Of a stretch of 14,075 nucleotides of DNA, positions 1 through 5,730 are shown piece after piece. Made by a program: the position numbers and the translations under genes. How positions within the stretch are numbered: position 1 is the stretch's first letter; each line of letters begins with the position of its first letter. The notes below the pieces were generated by a model. That model saw nothing but the letters and a program-made list of their open reading frames with translations. It ran no database searches and was not told the DNA's origin. Source of the DNA: Anaerolineae bacterium (GTDB lineage Bacteria > Chloroflexota > Anaerolineae > 4572-78 > J111); contig JAGRBY010000128.1 of the NCBI GenBank assembly GCA_020433835.1, positions 1 through 14,075 on the forward strand, given 5' to 3'.

Positions 1-8
1 GCCTCCAT
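1..8 (-). CDS. 5' end of a divergent gene, cut by the window edge
   Basis: On the minus strand a perfect Shine-Dalgarno AAGGAGG (positions 23 to 17) lies 8 nt before an ATG at 8-6, followed by GAG GC at the window edge. An in-frame upstream ATG at 32-30 would give MDPKEVIEMEA, but it has only a weak ribosome site, and the strong Shine-Dalgarno would then fall inside the gene, so the ATG at 8 is preferred. Only three codons are visible, so the product cannot be named. Its position back to back with a MarR-type gene suggests it could be a target of that regulator; this is inference only. Confidence 0.45.
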
Positions 9-50
9 TTCTATGACCTCCTTGGGATCCATATTGAGCCTAATAGTTCA

Positions 51-65
51 GCAAACAAAGTTTGC
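51..65. promoter_or_regulatory. Candidate operator, palindrome GCAAAC-AAA-GTTTGC
   Basis: Six-base arms are perfectly complementary around a 3-nt spacer. The site lies just downstream of the predicted leftward promoter, a position where a bound repressor would block transcription. It shares the GCAAA...TTTGC core with the palindrome at 185-197. MarR-family dimers typically bind such short palindromes in the intergenic region next to their own gene; assignment to this MarR protein is inference. Confidence 0.4.
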
Positions 66-106
66 CGGATAAAACCTCGGTTAATTGCGGGAATCTATCC
101 GGCAAA
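61..106. repeat. Perfect 11-bp inverted repeat with 24-nt loop
   Basis: TTTGCCGGATA at 61-71 is the exact reverse complement of TATCCGGCAAA at 96-106. The arms end in the same TTTGC/GCAAA core seen in the neighbouring palindromes. There is no T-tract on either side, so it does not look like a terminator. It could form a hairpin in the leftward leader transcript, or be a pair of half-sites for a looped or multimeric regulator. Confidence 0.6.
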
Positions 107-119
107 AGAACATTGTCAG
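92..119 (-). promoter_or_regulatory. Candidate promoter for the divergent leftward gene
   Basis: Read on the minus strand, CTGACA (119-114) is followed after 16 nt by TAGATT (97-92). That is five of six matches to the sigma-70 -35 box and four of six to the -10 box. Predicted transcription would start near position 85, upstream of the leftward ATG at 8. The -10 box partly overlaps one arm of the inverted repeat at 61-106. Found by eye; moderate to low confidence. Confidence 0.35.
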
Positions 120-149
120 ACTACTAAGTTTAAAGTCACAAACATAATC

Positions 150-177
150 TTGACAAAAAGTTCGTGATACTTAGAAT
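150..177 (+). promoter_or_regulatory. Sigma-70-type promoter of the marR-RND operon
   Basis: TTGACA at 150-155 is a perfect -35 consensus. After a 16-nt spacer comes TAGAAT (172-177), which matches the -10 consensus at five of six positions. Transcription would begin around 184, giving a leader of about 46 nt before the ATG at 230. It is the best promoter match in the window and probably serves all four genes up to the terminator at 8403-8436. Confidence 0.65.
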
Positions 178-184
178 TAGCATC

Positions 185-197
185 GCAAATAGTTTGC
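185..197. promoter_or_regulatory. Candidate operator, palindrome GCAAA-TAG-TTTGC
   Basis: Five-base arms flank a 3-nt spacer directly at the predicted +1 of the rightward promoter, an arrangement that suits autorepression by the adjacent MarR-type protein. Its half-site GCAAA also occurs at 51-55 and 102-106, and TTTGC at 61-65. Regulator assignment is inference. Confidence 0.4.
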
Positions 198-229
198 AAC
201 ACGAATTATTTATTTTGTAGGAAACAATT

Positions 230-787
230 ATGGATGTGAGTACTAGAGAAGAAAAAATAAAAAGAATTAAAGATGCGTTTGTAACCCTTATGTGGGTTGC
301 TACCCGCGGGTTCTCGCAGTGGCTTCAGAATTTTGGATTAACACCCTCTCAATTTTTCGCTCTCAGTTCTCTTGTATGTCACAAAGAGCCTTGTACAATG
401 CGCGATTTAACCGACGTAACATTTCAAGACCCACCAACGATGACGGGTATCATTGACCGACTGGTTAAGATGAAACTCGTCAAACGCACTCGAAGCGAAA
501 TAGATCGGCGTGTAGTGTTGGTAGAAGCCACCCAGACAGGAATCGAGCTTGCCAATAAAATACGAGAAGAAACGAAACAAGAGGCCATAAAATCGTATGA
601 AACTTTAAAGAATGAAGATTTAGATGCTATGTACCAATCGATCTATTACATGCTGCGTTTGCATGTGGGCCGATATACATCGCTCAAAGATGAAGAACTC
701 GACGCTGAGGTTGACCAACTACTTAACTTTGAGGGCAATCCTATACATTTTATACAAATTAACGCCAAAAAACAAATAAAAACCTAG
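230..787 (+). CDS. MarR-family transcriptional regulator
   Basis: This 185-residue protein is a winged helix-turn-helix regulator of the MarR type, which as a dimer usually represses nearby efflux or stress genes until a small ligand binds. Visible features are the helix pair around LTPSQFFALSSLV (37-49), the recognition region PPTMTGIIDRLVKMKLVKR (68-86), and the wing ending SEIDRRVVLVEATQTG, which matches the family's D-x-R wing signature. The C-terminal tail (about 150-185) is somewhat longer than usual. The ATG is preceded by AGGA 7 nt upstream. It is the first gene of the efflux operon, 72 nt before the adaptor, so it probably controls that operon and itself. Hand counts of three 60-base lines in the gene give 32, 43 and 37% GC, against about 53% in a sampled line of the permease, so it may have a separate origin. 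Confidence 0.92.
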   Translation: MDVSTREEKIKRIKDAFVTLMWVATRGFSQWLQNFGLTPSQFFALSSLVCHKEPCTMRDLTDVTFQDPPTMTGIIDRLVKMKLVKRTRSEIDRRVVLVEATQTGIELANKIREETKQEAIKSYETLKNEDLDAMYQSIYYMLRLHVGRYTSLKDEELDAEVDQLLNFEGNPIHFIQINAKKQIKT

Positions 788-859
788 CATAAATATCCTA
801 AATTTTCGTAATCAATTTCGTTACTGATGTGCCCAAGAAATTACCCGGAGGACTTTACC

Positions 860-2269
860 GTGAAGAAATTTTCTTTTCCTCTCTTTATAATGTTGCTGGC
901 GGTTAGTTTTCTTATTTCCGCTTGCAGTGGCTCAGCCGAAAGTGCTCAATCGGTCGATGTCACCCCCACACCAACCGAAGAAAAAACGGTGGCTGTAGAA
1001 GTGGATGAGGTTACAACTGGTGATATCGACCTTGTCTTTTCCTATTCCGGCAGCGTTCAACCAAAAGACGATATTGATCTTACCCCTGGAGCCTCAGGAA
1101 AAATAGAGCAACTTTTGGTTGATGTCGGTGATCAAGTCAAAGCCGGCGATACAATCGCCGTCATTGAAGATGATACCTACGTGGCGCAATTGAAACAGGC
1201 AGAAGCCGGATTGGCTCAAGCGTCGCTGGAACTGGCCAAAATTGAACAGGGATCGCGGCCGGAAGAAATTATTGCTGCCCGCGCCGCCGTTGAGTTAGCC
1301 CGGGCGGCCTTAAATGATGTCGCCACGGTTGATGACAATGAGCGCACGAAAGCTGCCGCCGAATTAGCCCGAACCGAAGCCGCTCTCAAAGCCGCTCAGT
1401 CCGAGTACGACAAAATTGCCTGGGCCGGTGATGTTGGCGATAAGCCACAAGCCATCGCTTTGGAACAGGCCACAATTAACTATGAAAATGCTTTGGCCGA
1501 TTACTCGCTTGATACCAACCCTAGCGACTCACAATTGGCACCGCTTATGCTCAATCTGGCGCAAGCTGAACTAAATTTGTCACTTACTTTAGAACCCTAC
1601 CGTGATGTTGATATTGCGCTGGCCCGGGTTGGGGTTCAGCGTGCTCAGGCGGCTCTGGATGTAGCCAAGATTCAGCTGGATGAAGCAGTTATCGAGGCAC
1701 CATTCGACGGAGTAATTGCCGAGCTTTATATTTCCGAAGGCAGCCGGGTAAGTCCTCAAACTCCAGTCATCGAACTGCTGAGCAACGAACTTGAGGTTAA
1801 TGTCGAAGTCCAGGAAAGCCGCATCAGCCAGGTTACCCAGGGTCAGTCGGTTTCGATGCAAACCACGGCTTATCCGGGTCAAGATTTCCCCGGCATTGTC
1901 AGCAACATTTCGCCCAAAGCCAATTCCGACACTCGTACCTTTCAGGTAACCGTCACCCCTACTGACGGCGAAGATCTGCTGCGCAGCGGTATGTTTGCCG
2001 ATGTGGCTATTCTGGCTCAAGAAAACTCAAATACGTTGCTTGCACCGCGCAATGCCGTCATTCAAGATACCGATCCGCCCACGGTCTTTGTTGTGGGCGA
2101 AGATAATCGGGTAGAAGAACGTAAGGTAAATACCGGCCTGTTCGATAATGACCGTGTTGAGATTTTGTCAGGCCTTAAACCGGGCGACATTGTCGTTACC
2201 GCCGGGCAAGGCAGTTTAACTGATGGAACAAAAGTAGACGTAACCAACGATCCACGCGTTGCCGAGTAA
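860..2269 (+). CDS. RND efflux periplasmic adaptor (membrane fusion protein), lipoprotein
   Basis: This is an HlyD/AcrA-type adaptor of about 469 residues that would couple the downstream RND pump to the cell exterior. A GTG start at 860 is chosen because GGAGGA lies 7 nt upstream and the protein then begins with a clean lipoprotein signal (KKFSFPLFIMLLAVSF, then LISAC with the lipidated Cys at 22). The in-frame ATG at 827 lacks a ribosome site and would spoil the signal. Domains in order: first half of the lipoyl-like sandwich (about 77-105, GASGKIEQLL...VGDQVKAGD), a long Ala/Glu-rich coiled coil (106-275), second lipoyl half (276-305, IEAPFDGVIAEL), beta barrel (306-385) with the SDTRTFQVTV strand typical of the family, and the membrane-proximal domain (385-460). 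Neighbours are the MarR gene upstream and the permease 95 nt downstream. Substrate unknown. Confidence 0.93.
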   Translation: MKKFSFPLFIMLLAVSFLISACSGSAESAQSVDVTPTPTEEKTVAVEVDEVTTGDIDLVFSYSGSVQPKDDIDLTPGASGKIEQLLVDVGDQVKAGDTIAVIEDDTYVAQLKQAEAGLAQASLELAKIEQGSRPEEIIAARAAVELARAALNDVATVDDNERTKAAAELARTEAALKAAQSEYDKIAWAGDVGDKPQAIALEQATINYENALADYSLDTNPSDSQLAPLMLNLAQAELNLSLTLEPYRDVDIALARVGVQRAQAALDVAKIQLDEAVIEAPFDGVIAELYISEGSRVSPQTPVIELLSNELEVNVEVQESRISQVTQGQSVSMQTTAYPGQDFPGIVSNISPKANSDTRTFQVTVTPTDGEDLLRSGMFADVAILAQENSNTLLAPRNAVIQDTDPPTVFVVGEDNRVEERKVNTGLFDNDRVEILSGLKPGDIVVTAGQGSLTDGTKVDVTNDPRVAE

Positions 2270-2281
2270 ATAATCGATCAA

Positions 2282-2355
2282 GGATGTCCAATCATGAAAT
2301 GCTCTTTTTTCCGCATTCAGGGGCATCCCTTTTAACGCATTATTCCAAAAAAGGG
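2282..2355 (+). promoter_or_regulatory. Two competing RNA hairpins covering the RND permease ribosome site
   Basis: Hairpin A pairs GGATGTCC (2282-2289) with GGGCATCC (2321-2328), including one G-U pair, and holds an inner stem TGAAATGC (2295-2302) with GCATTCA (2313-2319) with one bulged A. Hairpin B pairs CCCTTTT (2327-2333) with AAAAGGG (2349-2355) around a 15-nt loop. The two share bases 2327-2328. Hairpin B contains AAGGG (2351-2355), the apparent Shine-Dalgarno of the permease, 9 nt before its ATG. This could be a translational switch, or A could simply be an intercistronic stability element. Confidence 0.4.
2294..2335 (+). CDS. Possible 13-codon leader peptide upstream of the RND permease
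   Basis: A short ORF encodes MKCSFFRIQGHPF and ends with TAA. AAGGA at 2280-2284 stands 9 nt before its ATG, a sensible ribosome site. The ORF runs straight through the competing hairpins at 2282-2355 and stops 29 nt before the permease ATG, so its translation would open the first hairpin. Known translation-attenuation leaders of some drug-resistance genes are laid out this way. Chance occurrence of an ORF this short is common, so confidence is low. Confidence 0.3.
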   Translation: MKCSFFRIQGHPF

Positions 2356-2364
2356 TTTTGATTT

Positions 2365-5300
2365 ATGTCACTAACAAGATTAGCGATTACTCGACCGCTA
2401 ACCATGCTTATGATAATCGTCGCTATGATTATTATGGGTGTTCAAGGGTATAATCGCCTTAAGCTCGATAGTTTCCCAAAGGTCGATTTTCCATTTGTAT
2501 CAATTACGGTCGTATATCCGGGTGCTTCCCCGGAAGACGTTGAAGATTTAATTTTAGAGCCGATTGAAGATGCCGTAGCCACCATTTCCGGCATCGACGA
2601 ATTGAACTCAACAGCGACAGATGGGTTTGGTTCTATTACCATTGCCTTTATTGAAGGCGTTGACGGTGACCAGGCCGCCATCGATGTCGAGCGGCAAGTC
2701 TCTAGCGTTCGCGGTCAGTTGCCCGATGCAGCTGACGACCCAACCATTATCAAGGCCGACATCAACGCTACCCCCATTCTTTTTATGTCGCTTAGCGGCC
2801 CCCAGAAACAGGATGTTTTGTTCGATCTGGCCGATAACGAAATTAGAACCCAGTTACAAACCGTTCCCGGTGTCGCCTCAGTGTCGATCAGTGGTGGCCG
2901 CGAGCGGGAAGTACAGGTTTTGGTTGATCCGGCCAAATTGGCTGCGTTTGGTATCCCGATGAGCGATGTCCAGCGCAAGCTATCTGAAAACAACGTCACG
3001 GCCCCGGCCGGCTCTATCGATGAAGGCCGGCAAAAAATAGCGGTTCGCTCGGTTGGAGAATTTACCAGCCTGGACGAAATCAGAAATCTGGTTATCCGAG
3101 AAAATGAAGGGCAGGGACACGGTCGCGTATTTTTAAGTGACATAGCCGACGTTGAAATTGGTCTCGAAGACCGGGAAAGTATTATCCGCTACAATGGTCA
3201 GGAAGCTGTGAGCATCAGTGTTGTCAAATCGAGTGATGCGAACACGGTTGAGGTTGTTGATGAAGCGATAAAGGCAGTTGATAACATCAATACCGAGTTA
3301 CTTCCGCCCGGCGCGGCACTGACCATTGTTCAGGACAATGCAGACTTTATTCGTCGTTCGGTTGATGCCGTGTTGGAAGACCTTGTGCTGGCTATTATCA
3401 TCACCGGTCTGGTTATTTTGGTCTTTCTGCACACAATACGCAGCACGTTTATTGTGGTCTTGGCTATTCCAACTTCTATTATTACCACCTTTTTGGTGAT
3501 GTGGATGCTGGGCTTTAGTCTGAATCAGTTAACCCTGTTGGCGCTTACGTTGGTCATCGGTATTTTGGTCGATGACTCGATTGTGGTTATCGAAAATATC
3601 GAGCGCCACCTAGAAATGGGCAAACCGCCAAAAAAAGCGGCTATCGACGGTCGGACTGAGATTGGTTTGGCTGCTATCACCATTACCCTGGTTGATGTGG
3701 TGGTCTACATTCCGGTCGCGTTTACCTCCGGGCTTGTCGGTCAGTTCTTCTACTCCTATGGGGTTACGATTGCCGTGGCTGCGTTGATTTCGCTGTTTAT
3801 CGCCTTTACGCTAACACCGATGCTGGCGGCACTGTGGTCAGAAGACCCAACGCAAGAAAAAGTTGAACCACGAGGTCTGCGTAAGTGGTTCGGCTACCTA
3901 TTGTGGCCTGTCACCAAAGTGTGGGACAGCTTTTTGTGGGTGTTTGAAAAGGGCTTCGATCTGCTTACGGCTGCCTACACGGCCACACTACGTTTCTTCT
4001 TGTTAAACTTTGCCACGCAGCTACTGGCCGTTCTATTGGCTATTGGATCACTGGCAGCCGGCTTCTATCTGGTGGTCGGCGGCTTTGTCGGCACCGAATT
4101 TTTCCCGCAGCAAGATGACGGCCAAATTCGCATCAGCGTTGAGATGCCGGCCGGGACCAATTTGGATGCAACCGATCGCGCCGCCCGCCAGGTTGAAGAG
4201 TACGTCATCAACGGCGTTCCGGAGACGTCTGGTATTCTGACGGTGGTTGGCACCAGCGGCGGTGGTGGTGGTTTTGGTGGGGCATCGCGCTCGGCCAATG
4301 CGGCAACCATCAACCTGGTTTTGGTCGATAAATTGGACCGCGACCGCAGCACTGAGCAAGTGATTGATGAAATGCGGCCCTTGCTCCAAAGTATCCCCGA
4401 AGCAACGGTTTCGGTCACGTTAAACTCCGGGCCGGGAGGTGGAGGAGCAAGTCCTATTCAGTTCCAGCTTTCCGGAAGTGAACCAAACAAGCTCATCGAT
4501 CTGGCTAATGAGGTTGAAGCGGTTATGCGATCTGTGCCCGGTACAACGGACATTAAAAATACAGATGCGGCTCGATCACCGGAAACCCAGTTGGTTATCG
4601 ATCGACAGCAGGCTGTTGATTTGGGACTGTCACCGGCGACGATTGGAACTGTCTTGAGAACGGCATTAAGCGGCAGCCAGGCCGGCTCGTATGCGCCGCC
4701 CGGACAGACGGAGATCGATATTTTGCTCCGTACGGCAGAATCGAGCCGTCAAGATGTTACGCAACTGCTACAAATGCCGATTGAATATGTCAACGGCCAG
4801 CCAATTATCCTTGATCGGGTGGTTAATCTTGAGCGAACCCTGGCTCCGGCCCGGATTACCCGTTCTGACCGACAGCGTGTTTTAACCGTTGGTACCGGCT
4901 TAACGGCTGATCGCAGCGCTGGCGATGTGACCAATGACATCGAGGCCGCGATTCAAGAGAAAGTGCAGTTCCCACCCGGTTACAACTATAAAATCATTGG
5001 AACTTCAGAAATCCAGCGTGAGTCGTTTGCTCAGCTTGGCAACTCGATTCTGTTGGCTATTGGCTTGGTTTATATGCTTCTGGTAGCGCTTTTTCAGAGT
5101 TGGCTACAACCTTTGGCCATTATGTTCTCGCTACCGGTGGCGTTGGTGGGTGCCTTTGGCGGCTTGTGGCTAACCGGCAATACCCTCAACCTCAACTCCC
5201 TGCTAGGTATCATCGTTCTGATTGGGGTGGTCACTAAAAACGCTATTCTGTTGGTTGACTTTACCAACACCCTCAGGGCCGAGGAGGGCTATCCGCGCAA

Positions 5301-5730
5301 GAAAGCGCTGGTTGAGGCCGGACGCCTCCGGCTACGGGCGGTGTTGATGACCACCTTAACGCTGGTTTTTGCGCTGCTGCCCCTGCTGTTAGGTACCGGA
5401 GCCGGTTCGGAAAGCCGTGCCCCGCTGGCTGCGGTTGTTGTGGGGGGTATCACCTCATCAACAGTTCTAACCCTAATCCTGGTGCCGGTGGTTTACAACT
5501 TCTTTGATTGGGGCAGCGGTTTGATTAGCCGCATCGTTGGGGCGGTGTTAGGCACATCGTCACCGTCACAAGAGGTTGTAGAAACCTCTGAAGAAGAAAA
5601 GGAAGCCGAAGAAAAAGAAGAAAAGGAAGGCAAGGAAGAAAAAGGCGCAAAGCGCGGCCCATCGCCCCGGCCTTCACCCCAACCCGGTTCAGCGATTAGT
5701 TTGAACCCATCAGAACCGGACACAGCGTGA
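2365..5730 (+). CDS. RND-superfamily efflux permease (AcrB/MdtBC-like)
   Basis: This is a full-length inner-membrane pump of 1121 residues (family usual about 1020-1060) that would exchange protons for export of hydrophobic or amphipathic substrates. The family layout is complete: TM1 at about 10-29, a porter loop to about 335, a TM2-TM6 bundle, a second loop with glycine-rich segments (SGGGGGFGGASR and SGPGGGGASP), and a second TM bundle from about 893. The proton-relay residues are in place: the Asp pair D403-D404 in GILVDDSIVVIENIERH, and the TM10 lysine K958 in GVVTKNAILLVDF, so the pump looks functional. The extra length is a C-terminal tail from about 1076, rich in Glu/Lys and then Pro. 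The ATG has AAGGG 9 nt upstream. The next gene starts inside the stop codon. No TolC-type partner is encoded here. Substrate cannot be predicted. Confidence 0.96.
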   Translation: MSLTRLAITRPLTMLMIIVAMIIMGVQGYNRLKLDSFPKVDFPFVSITVVYPGASPEDVEDLILEPIEDAVATISGIDELNSTATDGFGSITIAFIEGVDGDQAAIDVERQVSSVRGQLPDAADDPTIIKADINATPILFMSLSGPQKQDVLFDLADNEIRTQLQTVPGVASVSISGGREREVQVLVDPAKLAAFGIPMSDVQRKLSENNVTAPAGSIDEGRQKIAVRSVGEFTSLDEIRNLVIRENEGQGHGRVFLSDIADVEIGLEDRESIIRYNGQEAVSISVVKSSDANTVEVVDEAIKAVDNINTELLPPGAALTIVQDNADFIRRSVDAVLEDLVLAIIITGLVILVFLHTIRSTFIVVLAIPTSIITTFLVMWMLGFSLNQLTLLALTLVIGILVDDSIVVIENIERHLEMGKPPKKAAIDGRTEIGLAAITITLVDVVVYIPVAFTSGLVGQFFYSYGVTIAVAALISLFIAFTLTPMLAALWSEDPTQEKVEPRGLRKWFGYLLWPVTKVWDSFLWVFEKGFDLLTAAYTATLRFFLLNFATQLLAVLLAIGSLAAGFYLVVGGFVGTEFFPQQDDGQIRISVEMPAGTNLDATDRAARQVEEYVINGVPETSGILTVVGTSGGGGGFGGASRSANAATINLVLVDKLDRDRSTEQVIDEMRPLLQSIPEATVSVTLNSGPGGGGASPIQFQLSGSEPNKLIDLANEVEAVMRSVPGTTDIKNTDAARSPETQLVIDRQQAVDLGLSPATIGTVLRTALSGSQAGSYAPPGQTEIDILLRTAESSRQDVTQLLQMPIEYVNGQPIILDRVVNLERTLAPARITRSDRQRVLTVGTGLTADRSAGDVTNDIEAAIQEKVQFPPGYNYKIIGTSEIQRESFAQLGNSILLAIGLVYMLLVALFQSWLQPLAIMFSLPVALVGAFGGLWLTGNTLNLNSLLGIIVLIGVVTKNAILLVDFTNTLRAEEGYPRKKALVEAGRLRLRAVLMTTLTLVFALLPLLLGTGAGSESRAPLAAVVVGGITSSTVLTLILVPVVYNFFDWGSGLISRIVGAVLGTSSPSQEVVETSEEEKEAEEKEEKEGKEEKGAKRGPSPRPSPQPGSAISLNPSEPDTA
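5590..5645 (+). repeat. Polypurine low-complexity tract in the permease 3' end
   Basis: Of about 56 bases only three are pyrimidines. A 13-bp unit GAAGAAAAGGAAG is exactly repeated at 5593-5605 and 5617-5629 (24-bp period). It encodes a Glu/Lys-rich segment (about residues 1076-1094), followed by GPSPRPSPQPG. The tract is probably prone to slippage and is unlikely to be conserved in length between relatives. Confidence 0.6.

Noticed and set aside
827..859. ATG at 827 as the start of the adaptor gene
   Set aside because: It has no ribosome site and adds 11 polar residues before a clean lipoprotein signal; the GTG at 860 has GGAGGA at ideal spacing.
788..859. Promoter or terminator between the MarR and adaptor genes
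   Set aside because: Only a 4-bp hairpin and AT-rich sequence are visible, with no convincing -35/-10 pair or T-tract.
1589..2020. Minus-strand open frame of 143 codons under the adaptor gene
   Set aside because: It lies wholly inside a well-supported gene, has no family motif, and appears to be a shadow frame.
4048..4418. Two overlapping minus-strand open frames in the permease gene
   Set aside because: They mirror the glycine-rich permease segment and have low-complexity, motif-free translations; shadow frames.
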